Positions 47,974 to 58,599 of a stretch of DNA of 64,000 nucleotides are shown here, in pieces; the first letter of the stretch is position 1, and each line of letters begins with the position of its first letter. Under the pieces are notes generated by a model. That model searched no databases, was not told the origin of the DNA, and saw only the letters and a list, made by a program, of their open reading frames with translations. A program made the position numbers and the translations under genes. The stretch lies in assembly GCA_963210315.1 (NCBI GenBank), contig OY723285.1, positions 1,612,001-1,676,000 on the forward strand, written 5' to 3'. This stretch comes from Rhynchopus euleeides (taxonomy: Eukaryota; Euglenozoa; Diplonemea; Diplonemida; Diplonemidae).

Positions 47974-48439
47974 GCGAGGATCAGCCCCTTGTTGGGGCCA
48001 AGTTAGCTACCATTTCCCCAGGGTACATTTCTCGAAGGATTCCTTAAGGGGCCCCCAGAACTGGCACAGAACTGGCACAGAACTGGCACAGAACCCCTAT
48101 TGAATCACACCATGGATATTATTCCCTGATTGAAGATTTTCTTCAAGATTTTTTTTGGGGGGCTGAGGATTTTCCTCATTTTTGGGCTTCCCGGTTTGGC
48201 CTGGTTCTACCAGTTGCATGAAAGGTTTCCGCACGGAAGGAGCCCAGCACTGAGACGCCATCCGACGTCGCAAGAAAGGCTCAAAATCGTTCAGGAATTG
48301 GATGTTTGCTACTGCAACACGGAGGTCGACCCGCCTCCCTCCTTCTGTTCCATCTACACTCATCACCCGCACAGTTTCATCCAACCCCCATATCCCTTCC
48401 CACAACATGTCACTGGCGGCTTTTGGCTTCGGGTGCAAG

Positions 48440-48873
48440 AAGGAATGTCGACGCATCTAAGATCCGCCTGGATTACTCGGCATTCCAGAAGGACCGCGAC
48501 ATCCTGCTTGAGCAGGCTCGGTCCCGCCACATTCAACTCCAAGGCGTACCAGTCGAAGAAAGCCCTCCTGGACTTCATCGAAAAGGACGACAAGCGGAAC
48601 AAGCGTGTCCTTCCTGCATCTGCCCCGGGTCCTGCCCCTGCGCCTCCAGTGCCCCAGCCCGCTGGCTCGCGGTCGCGGTCGCGGCCTCGCTCACAGCCCC
48701 CCGACCTGAAGAGGCAGCGGACCGCCACCCCAGAGCTGCTGGACTACCCTCTCTCTGAAGATGAAGAGGAGTCGCCGCAAGATGTGGCGCAACCTGTGAC
48801 CCGGCCGCATGGCCCACCGAGCATCACGGCCGAAGCCGCCGCGCGCGAAGCGCGCGGCGGAAATTTTTTTTGA
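48440..48873 (+). pseudogene. Frameshifted ORF with SAP-like motif and acidic/basic tail
   Basis: One frame reads NVDASKIRLDYSAFQKDRD and LLEQARSRHI. One base further, in the +1 frame, it reads NSKAYQSKKALLDFIEKDD and continues to a Pro/Arg/Ser-rich tail with KRQR and SEDEEE segments, ending GGNFF. The parts join naturally across a one-base shift at about 48532 and resemble a SAP motif. No clear start codon. Likely a decayed gene or transposon piece; sequencing error at the shift cannot be excluded. Confidence 0.5.
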
Positions 48874-49249
48874 GAGCCTTTTTTTCTGTGGAAAAAATCG
48901 TCATGACTTTTTGGAGGGATGAAGATTGTGGGAAGCCCTGGTTATGGGTGTGAATCGGCACCCCATGGCCAAATGACCCTATCACAATACGCACAGGTTC
49001 CTAATATTCAACTGAACAGGGGTTGGAAAACCAGAGGGTAAGGTACTACTGGGTCACGTCAGTGGGTAGGTGGCAGGTACCTAAGGTGCAGTCCATAACG
49101 TAGGGCCTGGCAAGCTACCCCGGGGAGACCGTGGATAAAATTATTTCCGGCTGAAATTTCGCATTGTCTATAACACTACCCCACCAAAAATCACTCTACG
49201 GAATCCGTTAGAGCTAGCAGGAGCTAGCAGAAATTAAATGCTGCCCGTT

Positions 49250-49358
49250 GGGGGCCCTCGCTACGAGTCACTGTGAGTCACGAGTCGTCAGTTTTCAGCC
49301 AAACATGGCTGACTTCTCACTTTTTCTCACTCAGTCACACTTGGTAGCGAGGGCCCCC
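49250..49358. mobile_element. 109-bp MITE with an empty site in the same window
   Basis: Ends are a perfect 15-bp inverted repeat (GGGGGCCCTCGCTAC). The related sequence at about 54845-54875 reads CTGCCCGTTTGTTAAATTT without the element. Here it reads CCCGTT, element, GTTTGTTAAATTT, so GTT is duplicated on insertion. The tip sequence resembles families A and B. Confidence 0.85.
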
Positions 49359-49414
49359 GTTTGTTAAATTTAGAATCATAAAAACTGTCAAAAACCGGTG
49401 CCTCTGCGACTTGG

Positions 49415-49865
49415 TCAAAATCACGAAAAAAAGTCGAAAATTTTTTTCTCGAATTTTCGCCCAAAACACCATTTTTCCGCCCCCAGGCACACCCACACCC
49501 AGAAAAAAATGGGTTTTGGGCGACTTTTTGGGGTGCAAAATTTTCACTTTTTTGGGTGAAAAATGGCCTGGGGGGGCCTCTGGGCCTATTTTGGGGGGTT
49601 TTCGAAGGGTTTTGGGACCCTCCAGACACCACAACTTCACTGTCTGGGGGGGTTACTGCATGTTAAACCCCATTCTCTGCTCCCAAGGCAGGGCAGCTCC
49701 TGGTGAGTAGGTGGTACCTGGCACGTTCTTGACGTGTGGTGCTCCTCTCATCAGCAGCTGAGTGGTGAGGGGCATGCCTCCATTGTTAAGAGTGTTGGAG
49801 TGCACGCCTCCTGAAGGTGTGGTGTTGGGCAGGACGAAAAGCCGATGGCTAGATACTCCTGTGCT
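49415..49865. repeat. Array leader module, copy 1
   Basis: About 450 bp, from TCAAAATCACGAAAAAAAG through CACACCCACACCCAG and CCATTCTCTGCTCCCAAGG to GGGCAGGACGAAAAGCCG and ACTCCTGTGC. It is immediately followed by a minisatellite. Copies at 52213-52670 and (shorter) about 57356-57715. It contains no coding frame that survives between copies. Confidence 0.9.
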
Positions 49866-49880
49866 AACCTGAGAATTTCG

Positions 49881-52214
49881 TTAGGCACAAGTGTCCGACT
49901 GCAGGAGAGTGCTGAAATGGGTGTTTAGGACTTAGGCAGAGGTGTCTGACCACAGGAGAGTGCTGAAATGGGTGTTAAGGAATTAGGCAGAAGGGTCCGA
50001 CTGCAGGAGAGTGCCGAAATGGGTGTTTAGGACCTAGGCAGAGGTGTCCGACTGCAGGAGAGTGCTGAAATGGGTGTTTAGGACCTAGGCAGAAGTGTCC
50101 GACTGCAGGAGAGTGCCGAAATGGGTGTTTAGGACCTAGGCAGAAGTGTCCGACTGCAGGAGAGTGCTGAAATGGGTGTTTAGGACTTAGGCAGAAGTGT
50201 CCGACTGCAGGAGAGTGCTGAAATGGGTGTTTAGGACTTAGGCAGAAGTGTCCGACTGCAGGAGAGTGCTGAAATGGGTGTTTAGGACCTAGGCAGAAGT
50301 GTCCGACTGCAGGAGAGTGCCGAAATGGGTGTTTAGGACCTAGGCAGAAGTGTCCGACTGCAGGAGAGTGCCGAAATGGGTGTTTAGGACCTAGGCAGAA
50401 GTGTCCGACTGCAGGAGAGTGCTGAAATGGGTGTTTCGGACTTAGGCAGAAGTGTCCGACTGCAGGAGAGTGCTGAAATGGGTGTTTAGGACCTAGGCAG
50501 AAGTGTCCGACTGCAGGAGAGTGCTGATATGGGTGTTTAGGACCTAGGCAGAAGTGTCCGACTGCAGGAGAGTGCCGAAATGGGTGTTTAGGACCTAGGC
50601 AGAAGTGTCCGACTGCAGGAGAGTGCTGAAATGGGTGTTTAGGACTTAGGCAGAAGTGTCCGACTGCAGGAGAGTGCTGAAATGGGTGTTTAGGACTTAG
50701 GCAGAAGTGTCCGACTGCAGGAGAGTGCTGAAATGGGTGTTTCGGACTTAGGCAGAAGTGTCCGACTGCAGGAGAGTGCTGAAATGGGTGTTTAGGACCT
50801 AGGCAGAAGTGTCCGACTGCAGGAGAGTGCCGAAATGGGTGTTTAGGACCTAGGCAGAAGTGTCCGACTGCAGGAGAGTGCCGAAATGGGTGTTTCGGAC
50901 TTAGGCAGAAGTGTCCGACTGCAGGAGAGTGCTGAAATGGGTGTTTAGGACCTAGGCAGAAGTGTCCGACTGCAGGAGAGTGCTGATATGGGTGTTTAGG
51001 ACCTAGGCAGAAGTGTCCGACTGCAGGAGAGTGCTGATATGGGTGTTTAGGACCTAGGCAGAAGTGTCCGACTGCAGGAGAGTGCCGAAATGGGTGTTTA
51101 GGACCTAGGCAGAAGTGTCCGACTGCAGGAGAGTGCCGAAATGGGTGTTTAGGACCTAGGCAGAAGTGTCCGACTGCAGGAGAGTGCTGAAATGGGTGTT
51201 TAGGACTTAGGCAGAAGTGTCCGACTGCAGGAGAGTGCTGAAATGGGTGTTTAGGACTTAGGCAGAAGTGTCCGACTGCAGGAGAGTGCTGAAATGGGTG
51301 TTTCGGACTTAGGCAGAAGTGTCCGACTGCAGGAGAGTGCTGAAATGGGTGTTTAGGACCTAGGCAGAAGTGTCCGACTGCAGGAGAGTGCCGAAATGGG
51401 TGTTTAGGACCTAGGCAGAAGTGTCCGACTGCAGGAGAGTGCCGAAATGGGTGTTTCGGACTTAGGCAGAAGTGTCCGACTGCAGGAGAGTGCTGAAATG
51501 GGTGTTTAGGACCTAGGCAGAAGTGTCCGACTGCAGGAGAGTGCTGATATGGGTGTTTAGGACCTAGGCAGAAGTGTCCGACTGCAGGAGAGTGCTGATA
51601 TGGGTGTTTAGGACCTAGGCAGAAGTGTCCGACTGCAGGAGAGTGCCGAAATGGGTGTTTAGGACCTAGGCAGAAGTGTCCGACTGCAGGAGAGTGCCGA
51701 AATGGGTGTTTAGGACCTAGGCAGAAGTGTCCGACTGCAGGAGAGTGCTGAAATGGGTGTTTAGGACTTAGGCAGAAGTGTCCGACTGCAGGAGAGTGCC
51801 GAAATGGGTGTTTAGGACCTAGGCAGAAGTGTCCGACTGCAGGAGAGTGCTGAAATGGGTGTTTAGGACTTAGGCAGAAGTGTCCGACTGCAGGAGAGTG
51901 CTGAAATGGGTGTTTAGGACTTAGGCAGAAGTGTCCGACTGCAGGAGAGTGCCGAAATGGGTGTTTAGGACCTAGGCAGAAGTGTCCGACTGCAGGAGAG
52001 TGCCGAAATGGGTGTTTAGGACCTAGGCAGAAGTGTCCGACTGCAGGAGAGTGCTGAAATGGGTGTTTAGGACCTAGGCAGAAGTGTCCGACTGCAGGAG
52101 AGTGCCGAAATGGGTGTTTAGGACCTAGGCAGAAGTGTCCGACTGCAGGAGAGTGCTGAAATGGGTGTTTAGGACTTAGGCAGAAGTGTCCGACTGCAGG
52201 AGAGTGCTGAAATC
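49881..52214. repeat. 51-bp minisatellite, about 45.7 copies
   Basis: The unit is GTGTCCGACTGCAGGAGAGTG plus CYGAWATGGGTGTTTMGGAC plus YTAGGCAGAA. Four sites vary between units (C/T, A/T, A/C and C/T). Units 15-25 (50605-51165) and 26-36 (51166-51726) show the same order of variants, giving an 11-unit, 561-bp higher-order repeat. Stops occur in the obvious frames, so it is unlikely to be coding. Confidence 0.97.
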
Positions 52215-52670
52215 AAAATCACGAAAAAAAGTCGAAAATTTTTTTCTCGAATTTTCGCCCAAAACACCATTTTTCCGCCCCCAGACACACCCACACCCAG
52301 AAAAAAATGGGTTTTGGGCGATTTTTTGGGGTGCAAAATTTTCACTTTTTTGGGTGAAAAATGGCCTGGGGGGGCCTCTGGGCCTATTTTGGGGGTTTTC
52401 GAAGGGTTTTGGGACCCTCCAGACACCACAACTGCACTGTCTGGAGGGGTTACTGCATGTTAAACCCCATTCTCTGCTCCCAAGGCAGGGCAGCTCCTGA
52501 TGAGTAGGTGGTACCTGGCACGTCCTTGACGTGTGGTGCTCCTCTGATCAGCAGCTGAGTGGTGAGGGGCATGCCTCCATTTAACATATTGTTAAGAGTG
52601 TTGGAGCGCACGCCTCCTGAAGGTGTGGTGTTGGGCAGGACGAAAAGCCGACGGCTAGATACTCCTGTGC
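52213..52670. repeat. Array leader module, copy 2
   Basis: Starts at the very base where the 51-bp array breaks off (CTGAAATCAAAATCACG) and matches 49415-49865, with the extra TTTAACATATTG found also in copy 3. It is followed by a different array. Confidence 0.9.
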
Positions 52671-52769
52671 GAACATGTGGCTGCTGTGAGTCGAAATTCT
52701 CGACGTCTGATAGCTGTGAGCAACGCTTTTTGGGTGCTGAGCGACCTCTGTGAGCTGTGAGCGACGAAT

Positions 52770-53393
52770 GCAAATGGGTCGGAATGGGTCGTCCTGTGTC
52801 TAGAGTACCTGGGGGCTGCTCAGGAAAGTTGGGGGCTGCTCAGCGGATTCTATTGGTCTCCGGCATGCTGATCGGGTATCCGGCAGGGTGCAAATGGGTC
52901 GGAATGGGTCGTCCTGTGCCTGGAATACCTGGGGGCTGCTCAGGAAGTGTGGGGGCTGCGCAGCGGATTCTATTGGTCTCCGGCATGCTGATCGGGTGTC
53001 CGGCAGGGTGCAAATGGGTCAGAATGGGTCGTCCTGTGTCTGGAGTACCTGGGGGCTGGTCAGGAAAGTTGGGGGCTGCTCAGCGGATTCTATTGGTCTC
53101 CGGCATGCTGATCGGGTGTCCGGCAGGGTGCAAATGGGTCGGAATGGGTCGTCCTGTGCCTGGAGTACCTGGGGGCTGCTCAGGATAGTCGGGGGCTGCT
53201 CAGCGGATTCTAATGGTCTCCGGCATGCTGATCGGGTATCCGGCAGGGTGCAAATGGGTCGGAATGGGTCGTCCTGTGCCTGGAATACCTGGGGGCTGCT
53301 CAGGAAAGTTGGGGGCTGCTCAGCGGATTCTATTGGTCTCCGGCATGCTGATCGGGTGTCCGGCAGGGTGCAAATGGGTCAGAATGGGTCGTC
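52770..53393. repeat. 120-bp tandem repeat, about 5.2 copies
   Basis: The unit starts GCAAATGGGTCGGAATGGGTC, includes CTGGGGGCTGCTCAGGAA and ends CCGGCATGCTGATCGGGT..CCGGCAGG. 120 is a multiple of 3 and frames stay open, but no gene context supports translation. Confidence 0.95.
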
Positions 53394-53451
53394 TCTAGTT
53401 CCGAGTGTGGCGGCAGCATTGCTTGGAATGCAATGGCCGTATTGCCGTGTG

Positions 53452-53605
53452 TTAAGTCCGCCACCACAGCAGCGGTGGTGGTGTCAAACACAGTGATGTG
53501 TCCGTAGTTGTAACCCACAGCACACAGCGTCCCACACCTCGACAGTGCGATGTTGTAAACCTGGCCGCCATGGGTCGATGAGTAGACTGCGGGCACCTTG
53601 ACTGA
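53452..53605 (-). pseudogene. WD40-repeat exon fragment
   Basis: The minus strand encodes KVPAVYSSTHGGQVYNIALS, then RCGTLCAVGYNYGHITVFDT, a recognisable WD40 blade (GH-like start, TLCAVGYNYGHITVFD end). It is preceded by a CGTCAG acceptor-like site. Downstream the frame runs into the 120-bp array within about 60 nt. It is unlike the WD40 units of the 6755-12322 protein. A truncated gene piece, the only minus-strand coding signal in the window. Confidence 0.55.
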
Positions 53606-54116
53606 CGAGTGTCAATCCGAGGGCGGATGAACCGGGCACCCAACGCCTCTTGTGGGCTTCTGTTCAATGCCGATGCGCGGCACCAACCTCGAGTACGGTT
53701 GTTCCCAGTGAGATATTGTGAAGCGCCGGATACCTGCCCCCACCCCACCCCACCCCACACCCACCCCACCACCCCCTGCTCCGCGCCTTGGACAAGGGTT
53801 TCGCATTCCGCCCTGATGTGCCAACAATCCTCACACAGATGCCCTCCATACACATCCCCCACAGACAGACAGACAGACAGTGACAGTCCAGCATATCAGT
53901 GCATACTTGTACCCAAAACAACACCATGACAGTCGTCCCTGAGTCGTATGCCGTCGGCGGGGGCCTGGATTTGGCATTTTTTGTGGAGAAAGTCCCATTT
54001 TTGTGTGCCAGAGGTCGGAGGTGGTGAGGAGGCGGTGAACGGGAGGGAAAAACTGCCCCATCAAAAAATCCACGGTACCTACAGCAGAAAATTGAACAGT
54101 CTTGCCAGGCCCTACA

Positions 54117-54572
54117 TAACGGCTGTCTGTCGGGCCCAATCGGGAGCGAGTCACTTCCCCACACCTGAAGCAAACCAACATTCCAGGGGTGGTGTGTGAC
54201 ACCTACACTGCAAAAGTGACCCCACTACGATTTGCACGGAGTCCAATCATTCAAATGAATGCAAACCCGATGTTGGGGTGATTGAAAATCGGGTTCCATG
54301 TCGATTCCGTGCACGTGTGGTTCCTCAGACTCACTGCCTTTGAGGTTTTAGGTCGTAGCTGTGCCGACTACTGCACAGTGCACCACCGACCGAGAGCCCA
54401 TCACAGTCCACTCGAGCCCTTCCAGAGCCTGTGGTGTCACCTCAGAGGCAGTGTTGGTCCACCCACGCCTTGGAACCAGACCCACATTTCAGGGGTGATG
54501 TGTGGCACCTACGCCAATAAAGTGACCCCACTACGATCCGCACAGATTCCGAATATTCAAATGAACGGGTTT
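54117..54572. repeat. Segmental repeat shared with 46915-47335
   Basis: Counterpart copy; immediately followed by 54583-54718, which matches 47838-47973. Confidence 0.8.
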
Positions 54573-54719
54573 GTGAAAAAACCGTCTGGGGGTCCCGCTG
54601 GGTCTGGGTGGGTGTTGACTGCCCGACTGACCCTGTCACAAGAAGTGAACTCTCCCAGTCCCCGACACACGCCAAACCCACATACTTGGTGCTGAAGAGG
54701 CCCCAGGCCCTCAGGATTA

Positions 54720-56340
54720 GAGGGGCCCAAGCTGCGTAACCTTAAGCGTGGGCAAAATTTCGGCGATTTAAAAATTGCATTGTCTAAAGCACTACCGCAC
54801 CAAAAATCACTCTACGGAGTCCATCTGACCTAGCAGCACCTGGCGGCATCTAAATGCTGCCCGTTTGTTAAATTTTAAATCCAAAAAACTCCCAAAACAC
54901 GGGGCCCTTGAGACAATGCGAAAATCGCGAAAAATCCGAAAAAAATTTTTCCCGAAATTTCGCCCAAAGGGGGTATGGAAAAGTCGGTGAAAAAAAATGA
55001 GAAAAAATGAGAAAAAATCGGCCGAAATTTGCTGTTTTTCGCTTAAAAAAGAGTGTGGGGAGTTGGGTCCAGTTTAGCAAAGTGAGCTTATTTTTCGAAA
55101 ATTGAAAAATTGGGGACACCAAAAGTCCCCAAACAAGTCTTCGACTTGGCGCGCAGAGTGATTTTTTTTTGGTGAAAAAATGCCCCAAAAATTGTCGGGT
55201 CAAAAGTTGCTGTTGAAGACGGTGCAAGATCTCTGCAGGCTGGGTGGGCGCTACGCTGACGGACAACGACAAGCCGGAGGCTGCGACTGTGAAGAATCCA
55301 AAGAACGGCCCGGGTCCTCCTCGAGATGGCGGTGCTGGCCCCTGTTCCCACCGGTGTGACACGGGGCATTCCGGGACGCGATAGCGCTGCTGCACGGATG
55401 CCAACGAGGAGGGCCACTCCGAACCCTGAACACCCCGCCAGACCTGCTTGTTACATCACAAACAGCAGACCCAGAGTGGAGTGCCTCGCCCCGGTAAACT
55501 CAACCCCTGCCAGATTGACGAGGCCACCACCTCCTGGCACTGCCTGCCCGTGCACGACAGGAACGGGTGACCTGCAGGTCGTCGTGAGCAGGACCATGGC
55601 AAACCACTCGAACCTGTGTGGGGTACGGCTGCTACCGCAACTCGTCATGTGCGGTGTGCAGCGGGTGCGGGTGCGCCACGACCGGGTGGTGCGTACTCCT
55701 CCAGGAGAAGTGGGCGAGCTCATTCCCGCAAACGCCTGAGTCGGGGATGAACTACCTCCTTCAAAAATCATCGGAGCACATTGGTGGTCGTGGCGTCAGG
55801 GAAACCGACCGTCCTGATGAGAATACGGTAAGTGATGAGAGGATGTCGGCGCCGTTTGCCCACGTCGTCAACTGTGGGGAGAGTCTGTCGGAGGCGAGGC
55901 GGGGAGGGCCGCGACACAACACGGGAACCGGGTCGCAATTGAAAAAGGGGGACCGGTTCGCGTGTGGAGGGGGGGTGCGGGGGGGAGGCCCGGCAGGCCA
56001 AAGGACCGATGCGCCACAAACCCGCGACCGACGCACCAGACATGTGTGGGAAGGGGGGGTGCGGGGGGGAACAGGATCCCAGACAACAGGACAGACCAGC
56101 CAGGACCTCAGCTGCACGAGTCTTTGTCACGTGGGCTTGACATCAGGTAAAAGGCCATTGCTACCAACCTGAGAGCAGATAGTGGCCTGGTCTCGGTGAC
56201 AGCACACGGAAGACTTGCTCTCAACGCGGCATGCGGGTCACAGAAGTCAGAGCGTGGAGGCAGGGTGACGCGTCATGAAAGAGGACAAAGAGGTGTGGGA
56301 GGGAGGAGGCGAGCACAAAAGGGCGTCGGCTACCGCACGC
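54720..56340. other. Gene-free mosaic
   Basis: 54720-54950 is related to 49130-49440 and holds the empty site for the 49250-49358 element. I see open stretches at 55200-56170 but cannot support a gene: no start context, no family resemblance and frames overlap without preference. Confidence 0.45.
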
Positions 56341-56382
56341 CCTTTCGGAAAATTTTTTTTTCGGCCAAAAAATTTTTTTTTT

Positions 56383-57130
56383 CGACATGTCGAAAATCCG
56401 GCCACCCTGGGGCAGCAGCCTGGACTGGTGGCCACCCCAACCAAAAAAAATCGAAAAAAAATCCGAAAAAAATCCGAAAAATATCGGTGTGGCACCCCAG
56501 AGGGCCCGATTTTCGGTTTAGTCGGCCGGGAAAAAAAAAATTTTTTTTTCGGCCAAAATTTTTTTTTTCGACATGTCGAAAATCCGGCCACCCTGGGGCA
56601 GCAGCCTGGACTGGTGGCCACCCCAACCAAAAAAAATCGAAAAAAAATCCGAAAAAAATCCGAAAAATATCGGTGTGGCACCCCAGAGGGCCCGATTTTC
56701 GGTTTAGTCGGCCGGGAAAAAAAAAATTTTTTTTCGGCCAAAATTTTTTTTTTCGACATGTCGAAAATCCGGCCACCCTGGGGCAGCAGCCTGGACTGGT
56801 GGCCACCCCAACCAAAAAAAATCGAAAAAAAATCCGAAAAAAATCCGAAAAATATCGGTGTGGCACCCCAGAGGGCCCGATTTTCGGTTTAGTCGGCCGG
56901 AAAAAAAATTTTTTTTTCGGCCAAATTTTTTTTTTCGACATGTCGAAAATCCGGCCACCCTGGGGCAGCAGCCTGGACTGGTGGCCACCCCAACCAAAAA
57001 AAATCGAAAAAAAATCCGAAAAAAATCCGAAAAATATCGGTGTGGCACCCCAGAGGGCCCGATTTTCGGTTTAGTCGGCCGGAAAAAAAAATTTTTTTTT
57101 TCGGCCAAATTTTTTTTTTCGACATGTCGA
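56383..57130. repeat. About 184-bp tandem repeat, 4 copies
   Basis: CGACATGTCG recurs at 56383, 56569, 56754, 56936 and 57120 (spacing 182-186). Units contain A/T homopolymer runs whose length varies, the palindrome CGACATGTCG, and a conserved GC-rich centre (CCACCCTGGGGCAGCAGCC). Frame is not maintained across copies. Confidence 0.95.
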
Positions 57131-57355
57131 AAAATCGGTAATTCAGTACCCCGGGGGGGTATGGAATCTGGGAACCTCGACCTGGCGACTACGGGTGACT
57201 ACGCGCGACTACGACACAATGCGATTTTTTGCGAAAAAATCGATTTTTTTCGAAAATCTTACTCTCTTTTCCCCAGCCGAAAAACCGCGCGTAAATCGCC
57301 TAAAAGTGACTAAGAATGACTAAATTTCCATACCCCCAAAACACTGTTTTTTCGG

Positions 57356-57715
57356 CCCCAGGCACACCCACACCCAGAAAAAAATGGTTTTTGGGCAGAA
57401 ATTTCGGGTTCAAAAATTTCACTTTGCCGCTGACAAATGGCCTGGGGGGGCCTCAGGGCCTGTAGGGGGGTTTTCTAAGGGTTTTGGGACCCTCCAGACG
57501 TAAAATATCTGCACTGTCTGGAGGGGTTACTGCATGTTAAACCCCATTCTCTGCTCCCAAGGCAGGGCAGCTCCTGGTGAGTAGGTGGTACCTGGCACGT
57601 CCTTGACGTGTGGTGCTCCTCTGATCAGCAGCTGAGTGGTGAGGGGCATGCCTCCATTTAACATATTGTTAAGAGTGTTGGAGTGCACGCCTCCGCAAGG
57701 TGCATTGCTGGGCAG
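57356..57715. repeat. Array leader module, copy 3
   Basis: Matches copies 1 and 2 from the CACACCCACACCCAGAAAA segment to GGGCAGGA, somewhat more diverged, and is followed directly by the third array. Confidence 0.85.
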
Positions 57716-57717
57716 GA

Positions 57718-58597
57718 GTCACGCGGCTGTGTCGTACCAGAGGAGTGTGTCGTAATGGGTATGTAGGTGTCACGCGGCAATGTTTCACCCTAGGAGAGTG
57801 TCGGAGTGGGTGTTTAGGTGTCACGCGGCTATGACTCAACCTAGGAGAGTGTCGTAGTGGGTGTTTAGGTGTCACGCGGCTATGTCTCACCCTATGAGAG
57901 TGTCGTAGTGGGTATGTAGGTGTCACTCGGCTATGTCTCAACCTAGGAGAGTGTGGTAGTGGGTGTTTAGGTGTCACGCGGCTATGTCTCAACCTAGGAG
58001 AGTGTCGTAGTGGGTGTTTAGGTGTCACGCGGCTATGTCTCAACCTAGGAGAGTGTCGTAGTGGGTGTTTAGGTGTCACGCGGCTATGTCTCACCCTATG
58101 AGAGTGTCGGAGTGGGTGTTTAGGTGTCACGCGGCTATGTCTCAACCTAGGAGAGTGTCGTAGTGGGTGTTTAGGTGTCACGCGGCTATGTCTCAACCTA
58201 TGAGAGTGTCGGAATGGGTGTGTAGGTGTCACGCGGCTATGTCTCACCCTAGGAGAGTGTCGGAATGGGTGTTTAGGTGTCACGCGGCTATGTCTCAACC
58301 TAGGAGAGTGTCGGAGTGGGTATGTAGGTGTCACGCGGCTATGTCGCAACCTAGGAGAGCGTCGTAGTGGGTGTTTAGGTGTCACGCGGCTATGTCTCAA
58401 CCTAGGAGAGTGTCGGAGTGGGTATGTAGGTGTCACGCGGCTATGTCGCAACCTAGGAGAGCGTCGTAGTGGGTGTTTAGGTGTCACGCGGCCATGTCTC
58501 ACCCTAGGAGAGTGTCGTAGTGGGTGTTTAGGTGTCACGCGGCTATGTCTCAACCTAGGAGAGTGTCGTAGTGGGTGTTTAGGTGTCACGCGGCTGT
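57718..58597. repeat. Second 51-bp minisatellite, about 17 copies
   Basis: The unit GTCACGCGGCTATGTCTCAAC, CTAGGAGAGTGTCGKAGTGG, GTGTTTAGGT is also 51 bp. It shares AGGAGAGTG-CG-A-TGGGTGTTTAGG with the 49881-52214 array, so the two are related in part. The final unit runs straight into the deubiquitinase reading frame. Confidence 0.95.
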
Positions 58598-58599
58598 GT

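Noticed and set aside
49881-52214. CRISPR-like array
   Set aside because: Units are contiguous 51-bp repeats without spacers, in a eukaryotic setting with no Cas genes.
55326-56172. Overlapping open frames on both strands
   Set aside because: No domain, start context or frame preference; the region is part of the repeat mosaic.
56196-57074. ORF of 292 codons rich in Lys/Phe
   Set aside because: It runs through 184-bp tandem repeats made of A/T homopolymers whose lengths vary, so the frame relation changes between copies. Composition is not protein-like.
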